A stretch of DNA of 64,000 bases from assembly GCF_016820535.1 (NCBI RefSeq), contig NZ_JADHDY010000001.1, positions 261,221-325,220 on the forward strand. The letters are read 5' to 3'. Positions 57,363 through 64,000 of the stretch are shown here, piece after piece. This DNA comes from Sporosarcina beigongshangi (lineage in GTDB: Bacteria; Actinomycetota; Actinomycetes; Actinomycetales; Micrococcaceae). The notes beneath the pieces are model-generated. The model was not told the DNA's origin. It saw nothing but the letters and a program-made list of their open reading frames with translations, and ran no database searches. The translations under genes and the position numbers were made by a program. Positions within the stretch are counted from its first letter, which is position 1. Every line of letters begins with the position of its first letter.

Positions 57363-58660
57363 GCGGCCCGGCGCTTGTCCTCACGCCTGAGGAGCAGGCC
57401 ATGCTCGACGGCGGCCGCGGCCCCGGAACCGCCATGGCCATGCGCATCGTGGTGGCTGTGGCGGGGGTGCTCGGTGCTGACAGGCTCATGCCCATCACGG
57501 GCGCACACATCGACAGCTGCCTCTACCACGGCCAGGCCGGGCTGGACTTTGCCCAAAAGCTGGCGGACCTCGGCGCCACGGTGGCAGTCCCCACCACACT
57601 GAACACGAGCTCACTGGATTTGATGCACCCCGGGCTGGTGCGGCTGCCTCCCAGCGAGGCAGTGCCCGCCCGGGCACTCATGGACGCCTACCGCGCACTC
57701 GGTGCCCGCGCCACATGGACGTGCGCGCCCTACCAATCCGCCGAACGGCCGGCCTTTGGCGAAAACATCGCCTGGGCGGAATCCAACGCCATCGTCTTTG
57801 CCAACTCCGTCCTCGGCGCCCGCACCGAACGATACGGCGACTTTCTGGACATCTGCGCGGCCGTCACGGGCCGGGTGCCCCACGCCGGCCTGCACCTGAG
57901 CGAGCACCGGCTGCCCGCGATCGAGCTCGACTGCTCCCCGCTGTCCAGCGAAATGCTGGGACACGAGGCCGTGTGGGCCGCCCTCGGCGGGGTGGTGGGG
58001 CGCCTGGTGGGGGAGAAGGTCCCGCTGCTGACCGGGATCGACCCCCGCGTGGCGGACGAGGACAAGCTCAAGGCCTTTGGCGCCACCTCCGCGTCTTCCG
58101 GAGGCGTGGCCCTGTTCCACGTCGCCGGCGTGACACCGGAGGCGCTCGCCGCCGGGTGGGGCAGTGGCTCGGACGGAGCTTTCACGGGCGGTGGCGGCAG
58201 CCTTGACAAGGTGCCCGTCACCGCCGCCATGGTCCGGGCCATGAGGGACGAACTGACGACGGCGGACCCCTCGGCGCCGCTGGACGCGGTGGCCCTGGGC
58301 ACCCCGCACCTTTCCGCCACTGAGTTCCGCCAGCTCGCCGGCCTGCTCCAGGGCAAGGCGTCCTTCAGCCCGGGCTGCACCGTCTGGATCAACACCTCCC
58401 GCGAGGTCCTCGCCCAGGCCCGGGAGGCGGGCACGGCCCAGCCTGCGGAGGATCGCGGCGCCCGGATCGTGGTGGACACCTGCACCTACATCACCCCCAT
58501 CCTCGGCCCCGAGGAGCGCTCCGTCATGACGCCCTCGGGCAAGTGGGCCTGGTATGCGCCCATGAACATCGGCGTGGACATCATCTTCGGCACCATGGCC
58601 GAATGCGTGGACTCCGCAATCTCCGGAAAGGTGGTCCGCCATGACTCCCAATGGGCCTGA
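57359..58660 (+). CDS. aconitase X large subunit (cis-3-hydroxy-L-proline dehydratase)
   Basis: A 433-aa AcnX catalytic-domain protein: ITGAHIDSCLYHGQAGLDFAQKL, VPTTLNTSSLDLMHP, CAPYQSAERPAFGENIAWAESNA (in parts) and VDTCTYITPILGPEERSVMTPSGKWAWYAP near the C-terminus, with Cys residues for the iron-sulfur or metal site. Type IIa bacterial AcnX proteins dehydrate cis-3-hydroxy-L-proline to pyrroline-2-carboxylate. GTG 57359 overlaps the epimerase stop. The small subunit follows. Confidence 0.9.
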   Translation: MSGPALVLTPEEQAMLDGGRGPGTAMAMRIVVAVAGVLGADRLMPITGAHIDSCLYHGQAGLDFAQKLADLGATVAVPTTLNTSSLDLMHPGLVRLPPSEAVPARALMDAYRALGARATWTCAPYQSAERPAFGENIAWAESNAIVFANSVLGARTERYGDFLDICAAVTGRVPHAGLHLSEHRLPAIELDCSPLSSEMLGHEAVWAALGGVVGRLVGEKVPLLTGIDPRVADEDKLKAFGATSASSGGVALFHVAGVTPEALAAGWGSGSDGAFTGGGGSLDKVPVTAAMVRAMRDELTTADPSAPLDAVALGTPHLSATEFRQLAGLLQGKASFSPGCTVWINTSREVLAQAREAGTAQPAEDRGARIVVDTCTYITPILGPEERSVMTPSGKWAWYAPMNIGVDIIFGTMAECVDSAISGKVVRHDSQWA

Positions 58661-59129
58661 CGCGGACGCCACCTTTGAGGGCGTGACCCTGTGCGCCGGA
58701 ACGGGCACCGGCCCGCTGCTGGCCCTTGCGGAACCGCTGTCCTTCTGGGGCGGAACCGACAGGGCCACCGGCGAAATCATCGACGCCCACCACCCCCAGC
58801 GGGGCCGGTTGCTGGGCGGGCAGGTCCTGGTCATGGACGCCTCGCGCGGCTCCAGCTCCTCGTCCTCCGTGCTGGCCGAGCAGTTGCGGGCAGGCGTGGG
58901 CCCTGCGGCCATCCTGCTCACCGCGCGGGACGCCATTGTGTGCCTGGGCGTGCTTGCCGCCGCGGAACTGTACGGGGACGGGATTCCCGTGGTGCTGCTG
59001 GACCATTCCGACGCCGATAGACTGCACCAAAGTGCCCTCCCGGCCAGCGTGTCGGTGACGGCCGAGCCCGGCGGGCGTGCCGCCGTCGTACTTTCAACCG
59101 GGGCCGGAGCCCCGGAACCCCAACCCTAG
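58641..59129 (+). CDS. aconitase X small (swivel) subunit
   Basis: A 162-aa AcnX swivel-domain protein: LSFWGGTDRATGEIIDAHHPQ, GGQVLVMDASRGSSSSSSVLAE and ILLTARDAIVCLGVLAAAELYG (parts) are the conserved blocks, the serine run lying at the active site. It overlaps the large-subunit gene by 20 bases. In fused AcnX enzymes this domain comes first; here the two are separate genes, as in type IIa. Confidence 0.9.
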   Translation: MTPNGPDADATFEGVTLCAGTGTGPLLALAEPLSFWGGTDRATGEIIDAHHPQRGRLLGGQVLVMDASRGSSSSSSVLAEQLRAGVGPAAILLTARDAIVCLGVLAAAELYGDGIPVVLLDHSDADRLHQSALPASVSVTAEPGGRAAVVLSTGAGAPEPQP

Positions 59130-59136
59130 GACAACC

Positions 59137-60087
59137 ATGACACTGCCCTACTTTGACGCCGCACAGCTGCAGGAACTGCTGCCGCCCGGGACCGCCGTGG
59201 CCGCGCTGGAGGAGGCGCTGCGCGGCGGGCTCGATCCGGAGCTGGATTCGCCGCGGCTGTTTGCGCCGTTGGACGCGGGCGAGTTCCTGCTGATGCCGGC
59301 GCAGTCGGCCCGGTACGCCGGGATCAAGGTGGTCACCGTGGCGCCGGAGAACCCCGCCAAGGGGCACCCCAAGATCCAGGGCACGTACCTGCTGCTGGAC
59401 AAGGACACGCTGGCGCCGCTGGCCGCCATGGACGGGGCCGAGCTGACGCTGATCCGCACGCCCGCGGTGACCACCATGGCCGTCAAGGGGCTGCTTGCCG
59501 TGCGCGGCGCGGAATCGGCCGGGGCCGTGGCTGTTCTGGGGACGTCGCTGCAGGCGGACCGGCACATCGAGGCGCTGGCGGCGGTGTGCGGCATTGGGGA
59601 GCTTGTGGTCATTGGCCGGCGTCCCGAGGCTGCGCAGACGCTCGCCGACAAGTGGGCTGCGCAGGGAATCTCTTCGCGCGCGGGCAGCCACGGAGACCTG
59701 GCGGCAGCCGATGTCATCCTCTGCGCCACGTCCTCCGCGGAGCCGGTGTTTGACGGTGCGCTGCCCAAGGATTCGGCCGTGATTGCCGCGATCGGCTCCC
59801 ACGGGCTCGATGCGCGGGAGATCGACCCCGTCCTGGCCCGCCGCGCAGAAGTGGTGGTGGAGGGGCGGGCGTCGGCGCTGCGCGAAGCCGGCGACCTGAT
59901 TCCGGCACGTTCGGCGCAAGAGTGGCAGGAGCGCGGCCTGGCCACGCTGTCGGACCTGGCCGGCGGCCGCTTTGACCCGGACCCCGGAAAGCCGCTGCTG
60001 TACACGGGTGTCGGCATGTCGTGGGAGGACATCGTGGTGGCGGGCCGTGCCTTTGAATCCGCGGACTCCGCCGCGGTCGTGCACTAA
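59137..60087 (+). CDS. ornithine cyclodeaminase-family pyrroline-2-carboxylate reductase
   Basis: A 316-aa OCD/mu-crystallin-family enzyme. FLLMPAQSARYAGIKVVTVAPEN, LRTPAVTTMAVK-type motif (here LIRTPAVTTMAVKGLLAV) and the NAD-binding AVLGTSLQADRHIEAL and ADVILCATSSAEPVF are visible. In the 3-hydroxyproline route it reduces pyrroline-2-carboxylate, the AcnX product, to L-proline. AGGAC precedes ATG 59137, eight bases after the swivel-subunit stop. Confidence 0.88.
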   Translation: MTLPYFDAAQLQELLPPGTAVAALEEALRGGLDPELDSPRLFAPLDAGEFLLMPAQSARYAGIKVVTVAPENPAKGHPKIQGTYLLLDKDTLAPLAAMDGAELTLIRTPAVTTMAVKGLLAVRGAESAGAVAVLGTSLQADRHIEALAAVCGIGELVVIGRRPEAAQTLADKWAAQGISSRAGSHGDLAAADVILCATSSAEPVFDGALPKDSAVIAAIGSHGLDAREIDPVLARRAEVVVEGRASALREAGDLIPARSAQEWQERGLATLSDLAGGRFDPDPGKPLLYTGVGMSWEDIVVAGRAFESADSAAVVH

Positions 60088-60089
60088 AA

Positions 60090-60101
60090 TGTCACATGAC
60101 A
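60090..60101. promoter_or_regulatory. palindrome upstream of the GntR gene
   Basis: TGTCA-CA-TGACA, perfect 12-base palindrome starting three bases after the reductase stop and 75 bases before ATG 60176. Half-sites match those at 60897-60912, in inverted order. A possible autoregulatory site. Confidence 0.5.
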
Positions 60102-60175
60102 GTGGGGCGCAACGGCCGTTCCGCTGCTGCATGGGCGGTGAATCCGCTTCAGAAGGGTCCTAGAGGGGGAACGGC

Positions 60176-60838
60176 ATGGAAACTGCGTCTCATTTGACCA
60201 TTGTCAAGAAGAACGTCAGCCTGCGTGAAACGGTGACGCTTGCGCTGCGGGCCGCCGTCATTTCGGGTGAAATGAAACCCGGCGAGGTCTACTCCGCCCC
60301 GACACTCGGCAAGCGCTTTGGTGTTTCCCCCACGCCCGTGCGCGAGGCCATGCTGGACCTGGCCAAGGAGGGCCTCGTGACCTCGCTGCCCAACAAGGGG
60401 TTCCGGGTCACCGAGGTCTCGGACGAGGACCTGGACGAGATCACTGCCCTGCGACTGCTCATTGAGCCGCCCACTGTCCGCCAGGTCACCCCGTTGATCG
60501 ACGACTCCGGCCTGGCCCGCCTGCGCGAGATGGCCGCCGTGATCGTGGAGCACGCCGTCACCGGCGACCTCATCCAGTACACCGAGGCGGACCGTGCCTT
60601 CCACATCGCCATCCTGGAGTACAGCGGCAACAAGCGCCTCGTCGCCTTGATTTCCGAACTGCGTGCCCACACCCGGCTGCTGGGGCTGGCCCCGCTGGCC
60701 GCAGCCGGCACGCTGCAGGATTCGGCGCAGGAGCACGTGGAGCTCGTGGAGCTGATTGCGGCCGGCAAGGCCGCGGAGGCGCAGGAGCTGATGACCGTGC
60801 ACATCGGCCACGTCCGCACGGATTGGGCCAGCCACTAA
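60176..60838 (+). CDS. GntR-family regulator (FadR/FCD type)
   Basis: A 220-aa regulator. The winged helix-turn-helix is in ALRAAVISGEMKPGEVYSAP, LGKRFGVSPTPVREAMLDLAKEGLV and PNKGFRVTEVSDEDLDEI. The FCD ligand domain follows (ALRLLIEPPTVR, YTEADRAFHIAILEYSGNKRL, QEHVELVELIAAGKAAEAQEL) with the His and acidic residues of the metal site. Position inside the hydroxyproline island makes it the likely regulator, acting at the TGACA/TGTCA sites. Confidence 0.92.
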   Translation: METASHLTIVKKNVSLRETVTLALRAAVISGEMKPGEVYSAPTLGKRFGVSPTPVREAMLDLAKEGLVTSLPNKGFRVTEVSDEDLDEITALRLLIEPPTVRQVTPLIDDSGLARLREMAAVIVEHAVTGDLIQYTEADRAFHIAILEYSGNKRLVALISELRAHTRLLGLAPLAAAGTLQDSAQEHVELVELIAAGKAAEAQELMTVHIGHVRTDWASH

Positions 60839-60896
60839 ACCCCGCCTTCAGGCGTTGAAAATTGTGCCGACATCCCCTCCACGCCAATGTGGTGTG

Positions 60897-60912
60897 TGAC
60901 ATACTACTGTCA
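60897..60912 (+). promoter_or_regulatory. GntR operator overlapping the oxidase start codon
   Basis: TGACA-TACTAC-TGTCA is a perfect palindrome whose last base is the A of ATG 60912. No ribosome site precedes the start, so transcription probably begins at or near the start codon and a repressor here would block initiation directly. Confidence 0.65.
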
Positions 60913-62087
60913 TGAGTCTTCCCCGATTCGTTGACGTTGTGGTCATCGGCGGAGGCGCCGTCGGTGCCGCCTGCGCCTATTTCGCCGCGCGTTCCGGCCT
61001 GTCCGTGGCGGTGGTGGAGCGGGGCGCCGTGGCCTCGGGGACCTCCAGCGCGTGCGAGGGCAACATCCTGGTCTCCGACAAGGAGGCCGGCCCGGAACTG
61101 GCGCTGGCCCAGTATTCACAAATCCTGTGGCGCGGGGACCTTGCCGAGTTCGGCCACCTGTGGGAGTTTGAGGCCAAGGGCGGGCTGGTGGTGTCCGCCC
61201 GGCCCGGCACGCAGGGCAACCTTGCCCGCCTCGCGGAGCGCCAGCGGGCAGCCGGCATCGCCGTCGAGATGGTTGCCGCCGATGCCCTGCCGGACCTCGA
61301 GCCGGAACTGAACCCGAACATGGCCGGCGGGGCATATTATTCGCAGGATGCCCAGGTCCAGCCGATGCTGGCGGCGGCCCACCTCCTGAGGCTGGCCCGG
61401 GAGCTCGGCGCCACCGTCCACACGCAGACCACGGTCACCGGGTTCCTGCTCCGCGGAGACGCCGTCACGGGCGTCGTGACCAGCGGCGGAACCGTCAGTG
61501 CCGCCGCCGTCGTGAATGCCGCGGGCACCTGGGGAGGCGCCGTGGCGCAACTGGCCGGCGTCAACGTCCCGGTCCTGCCCCGCAAGGGGTACGTCATGGT
61601 CACGGAACCGCTGCCCGTCAAGGTCCGGCACAAGGTGTACGCGGCCGAGTATGTAGACAATGTGGCCAGTTCCGATGCCCGGCTGCAAACCTCGCCCGTT
61701 GTGGAGGGAACCCGCGGCGGGACCATCTTGATCGGATCAAGCCGCGAACGGGTGGGGTTCGACAAGGCCGTCGACCCGCTGGTTCTGGCGGCCATGGCGG
61801 GCAAGGCGATCGGGCTGTTTCCCTTCCTTGCCGGGGCCAAGGCGCTGCGCAGCTATTTCGGCTTTCGGCCCTACTGCCCCGACCACCTTCCGGTCATCGG
61901 CCCTGACCCCCGGGCGCCCGGGCTGTGGCACGCCTGCGGGCATGAGGGCGCGGGCATCGGCCTGAGCGTCGGCACGGGCGCCCTGATCGCCGCAGCCCTG
62001 ACAGGCGCAGACCCCGCCCTTGACCTGGCGCCATTTGCGCCCGAACGCTTTGACACGCCCGCCGCGCAGGAGGCCGCACATGCCTGA
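60912..62087 (+). CDS. D-hydroxyproline dehydrogenase beta-like FAD subunit
   Basis: A 391-aa DAO-family flavoprotein. DVVVIGGGAVGAACAYFAAR is the dinucleotide fold; VERGAVASGTSSACEGNILV, GGAYYSQDAQVQPMLAAAHLL and FGFRPYCPDHLPVIGPDPRAPG are typical of glycine-oxidase/LhpB-like subunits. With the two genes after it, it forms a heteromeric D-hydroxyproline dehydrogenase that oxidises cis-4-hydroxy-D-proline to 1-pyrroline-4-hydroxy-2-carboxylate. It overlaps the ferredoxin-like gene by eight bases. Confidence 0.88.
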   Translation: MSLPRFVDVVVIGGGAVGAACAYFAARSGLSVAVVERGAVASGTSSACEGNILVSDKEAGPELALAQYSQILWRGDLAEFGHLWEFEAKGGLVVSARPGTQGNLARLAERQRAAGIAVEMVAADALPDLEPELNPNMAGGAYYSQDAQVQPMLAAAHLLRLARELGATVHTQTTVTGFLLRGDAVTGVVTSGGTVSAAAVVNAAGTWGGAVAQLAGVNVPVLPRKGYVMVTEPLPVKVRHKVYAAEYVDNVASSDARLQTSPVVEGTRGGTILIGSSRERVGFDKAVDPLVLAAMAGKAIGLFPFLAGAKALRSYFGFRPYCPDHLPVIGPDPRAPGLWHACGHEGAGIGLSVGTGALIAAALTGADPALDLAPFAPERFDTPAAQEAAHA

Positions 62088-62343
62088 ACTTGAAATGTCT
62101 CTCGACGGCGTGCCGCTGCCGGCGCGCCCCGGCCAGAGCGTGGGCGCCGCCCTGGCCGCGGCAGGCGTGGCCAGCTGGCGCACCACACGGGACGGCCGCC
62201 CCCGCGGGCTGTTCTGTGGCATCGGCATCTGCTTTGACTGCCTCATCACGGCCGACGGCGTCCCTAACCAGCGCGCCTGCCTCACCCCCGTGCACGAGGG
62301 CATGGTGCTGGAAACCGGCGAGGGGGAGCGCGATGGAAACTGA
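62080..62343 (+). CDS. D-hydroxyproline dehydrogenase [2Fe-2S] subunit
   Basis: An 87-aa ferredoxin-fold protein. The cluster cysteines are in GLFCGIGICFDCLIT and NQRACLTP, the spacing of SoxA/HcnA-like [2Fe-2S] subunits. It passes electrons between the two flavin subunits. AGGAGG six bases upstream fixes ATG 62080; it overlaps both neighbours. Confidence 0.9.
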   Translation: MPELEMSLDGVPLPARPGQSVGAALAAAGVASWRTTRDGRPRGLFCGIGICFDCLITADGVPNQRACLTPVHEGMVLETGEGERDGN

Positions 62344-63955
62344 GGCGGCCAGTGCCGGGGTCTTTGATGTTGCCGTAGTCGGTGCCGGACCGGCGGGGCT
62401 GGCTGCGGCCGTGCACGCGGGCGACTGCGGCCTGTCCGTCGTGCTCATTGACGCCGGGCAGCAGCCCGGCGGGCAGTTTTGGCGCCACCGCGACGAGAAA
62501 GTCCACGGGGCAGGGACCCAACGGCCCGGCGGTGCCAAGCGGATCTCCGGTGCCGGTGGAATTCCCGGATACGCAGGCCCGGCGGAGGCGGCTGCCGCGG
62601 CCGAAGGCGCCGGCCACCACGACTGGAAGACTTTTGCGGGGCTGCGCTCAAGGCTGTATGCGCACGAGGCGGCGGGTCGGGTCAGCTACCTGCGGGGCAC
62701 GCAGCTGTGGCTGGTGGAACCTCCCGCCAGTGACGGCACGCGCGTGCTGCAGCTGAGTCCCGTGCTGGATGCGCCGGCATCCGGCAGTGCTGACGAGGCT
62801 GCCGTGGCACCGGCACCGGCCTCCGTGCGGGCAGACCGACTGGTCCTGTGTGCCGGCGGCTATGACCGGCAGCTGCCGGCGCCGGGCTGGGACCTGCCGG
62901 GAGTCATGGCTGCCGGCGGCGTGCAGGCCCTGCTGAAGGGCAGCGGGGCGGTGCCCGGCGGAACGGGTGTCGTGGGCGGAACGGGGCCGTTCCTGCTCCC
63001 CGTCGCCGCGGGACTGGCCGGTGCAGGCGTCAAGGTTGCGGCAGTCTGCGAGGCCAACTCGCCCACGGGCTGGCTGCGCAACCTCCGCGGCGCCGTCCGC
63101 GCCCCGGAGAAGGTCCCCGAGGGTGTGGAGTATGCGGCCGTGCTGGCCCGGCACCGCATCCCCTACCGCATCCGCTCTGCGGTGACGGAGATCCATGGGA
63201 CGGACAGGGTGGAGGCCGCAACGATCTCGCGGCTGGCACCCGACGGTTCCGTGGTGCCCGGCAGCGGCCGGCGCGTGCCGTGCGACTTCGTGGCGCTCGG
63301 CTGGGGCTTCACGCCGTTGCTGGAGCTGGTGCTGGCCGTCGGTGCCGCGACCTCCCTCGATGTGGACGGTTCGCTCGTCGCCGTCGTGGACAACCGCCTG
63401 AACAGTTCCGTGCCCGGCGTCAGCGTTGCGGGGGAGTCCACGGGGATCGGCGGCGCCGCCATGGCCGTGGTGGAGGGCGAACTCGCGGCCCTGTGTGCCG
63501 GCGATGCCCTCGGGACCGGATCCCCGGAACTGGACCTTCGGATCGCCCGCCTGCAGCGTGAACGCGCCCGGCTGCACGCCTTCGCCGTGGCCATGCACAA
63601 GGCGAACCCCGTCCCCGCACGCTGGACCGAATGGCTGACGCCGGAAACCATCGTGTGCCGCTGCGAGGAGGCAAGCTACGGGGACCTGTGCGCCGCACAC
63701 AGGGACCTGGGCGCCGACGACGCCCGGAGTTTGAAGTCGTATGCCAGACCCGGCATGGGATGGTGCCAGGGCCGGGTCTGCGGCTTCGCGACGGCGTCAA
63801 TCGCGGCGGTCCTCGCCGGCCGCGGCCCCACCGCCGAGGACCTGGCGGCCATGTCCAAAAGGACACTTGCCGCACCAGTTTCACTGGGCCGCCTCGCGGC
63901 CCTCGCCGATGCAGGCGGGGCGGCCACGCACGGCGCCGCAGCAGAAGGCCCTTGA
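62333..63955 (+). CDS. D-hydroxyproline dehydrogenase alpha-like FAD/Fe-S subunit
   Basis: A 540-aa NAD(P)/FAD-dependent oxidoreductase. FDVAVVGAGPAGLAAAVHAG begins the FAD domain; IDAGQQPGGQFWR follows; a second nucleotide fold is GGTGVVGGTGPFLLPVAAGLAGAG (approximately); SVAGESTGIGGAAMAVVEG closes the flavin domain. The C-terminus has a BFD-like cluster motif, IVCRCEEASYGDL ... GWCQGRVCGF. An Ala/Gly-rich insertion near residues 65-90 is unusual. ATG 62333 overlaps the [2Fe-2S] gene by 11 bases. The 45 bases after the stop show no gene start with a ribosome site. Confidence 0.88.
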   Translation: METEAASAGVFDVAVVGAGPAGLAAAVHAGDCGLSVVLIDAGQQPGGQFWRHRDEKVHGAGTQRPGGAKRISGAGGIPGYAGPAEAAAAAEGAGHHDWKTFAGLRSRLYAHEAAGRVSYLRGTQLWLVEPPASDGTRVLQLSPVLDAPASGSADEAAVAPAPASVRADRLVLCAGGYDRQLPAPGWDLPGVMAAGGVQALLKGSGAVPGGTGVVGGTGPFLLPVAAGLAGAGVKVAAVCEANSPTGWLRNLRGAVRAPEKVPEGVEYAAVLARHRIPYRIRSAVTEIHGTDRVEAATISRLAPDGSVVPGSGRRVPCDFVALGWGFTPLLELVLAVGAATSLDVDGSLVAVVDNRLNSSVPGVSVAGESTGIGGAAMAVVEGELAALCAGDALGTGSPELDLRIARLQRERARLHAFAVAMHKANPVPARWTEWLTPETIVCRCEEASYGDLCAAHRDLGADDARSLKSYARPGMGWCQGRVCGFATASIAAVLAGRGPTAEDLAAMSKRTLAAPVSLGRLAALADAGGAATHGAAAEGP

Positions 63956-64000
63956 CAATACTGAGCGCCACCCGCGAATTTCAATGCCACTGATGTTCCT

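Noticed and set aside
63852-63865. A further copy of TGTCC-AAAA-GGACA
   Set aside because: It lies inside the coding sequence of the dehydrogenase subunit (codons for Met-Ser-Lys-Arg-Thr) near its 3' end, far from a promoter. Taken as chance; it is a caution against over-reading a 14-base motif.
1-64000. CRISPR array, prophage or insertion sequence
   Set aside because: No regular spacer-repeat series, integrase, transposase or terminal inverted repeat with target duplication was seen on reading both strands.

Overview
The window is high-GC actinobacterial DNA. Gene content points to the Micrococcaceae, an Arthrobacter-like soil bacterium: a putrescine oxidase very like the Micrococcus/Arthrobacter enzymes, a mycothiol-transferase-type DinB protein, LutABC, a DUF5997/LysR-effector pair, NitT/TauT-type transport, and many start codons that lie 5-7 bases after a TANNNT-like -10 hexamer (leaderless transcripts). 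No rRNA, tRNA, insertion sequence, prophage or CRISPR array was seen.

Region 1 (264-12940, minus strand) is a tellurium-resistance-type (Ter) stress island. From its promoter side it runs: DUF475/TerC-like membrane protein, three consecutive TerD-family proteins, TelA, an unknown 185-aa protein, another TerD protein, an LSLG-repeat protein, and then four genes chained by ATGA overlaps: CitE-like aldolase, phosphoribosyltransferase-TRSP, StiP-type phosphoribosyltransferase and HAD phosphatase. This is the biosynthetic module that comparative genomics has linked to a nucleoside-like metabolite. A secreted HNH/excalibur nuclease ends the run. Upstream of DUF475 lies an 11-codon leader ORF followed by two overlapping hairpins.

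Region 2 (13360-32339) is a mosaic of small metabolic units: an orphan HsdR-N nuclease, an adenine/adenosine deaminase, a divergent LysE exporter and Lrp regulator, lutABC for lactate oxidation, formaldehyde dehydrogenase, a Stealth phosphotransferase, a BBE-type flavin oxidase, a secreted M28 peptidase, and a NitT/TauT-type ABC importer flanked by two near-identical terminator repeats.

Region 3 (31602-37741) holds a putrescine unit (divergent TetR, puo, universal stress protein, APC permease) with a 23-bp palindromic operator. A perfect 34-bp-arm inverted repeat closes it, followed by DUF5997 and a DNA-binding-domain-less LysR protein.

Region 4 (38061-47795) includes a Cys/Ser proline-racemase variant and then the most unusual locus of the window. 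A membrane histidine kinase and a NarL-type response regulator enclose a 34-codon gene with its own promoter, ribosome site and terminator. A second small gene encoding an exported peptide ending in a Cys-loop follows the regulator. The same palindrome (TGTCC-N4-GGACA) stands upstream of both peptide genes and was seen at no other promoter. A RelA/SpoT-domain protein, carbohydrate kinase, HAD phosphatase, glycerophosphodiesterase and glycerate kinase follow.

Region 5 (47900-63955, plus strand) is a proline/hydroxyproline catabolic island: a branched-chain-type ABC importer (livKHMGF), a proline racemase/epimerase, proline iminopeptidase, DHDPS-type deaminase, hydroxyproline epimerase, two-subunit aconitase X (cis-3-hydroxyproline dehydratase), pyrroline-2-carboxylate reductase, a GntR regulator and a three-subunit D-hydroxyproline dehydrogenase. 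Half-sites TGACA/TGTCA recur at its promoters. The expected alpha-ketoglutarate semialdehyde dehydrogenase is not inside the window.
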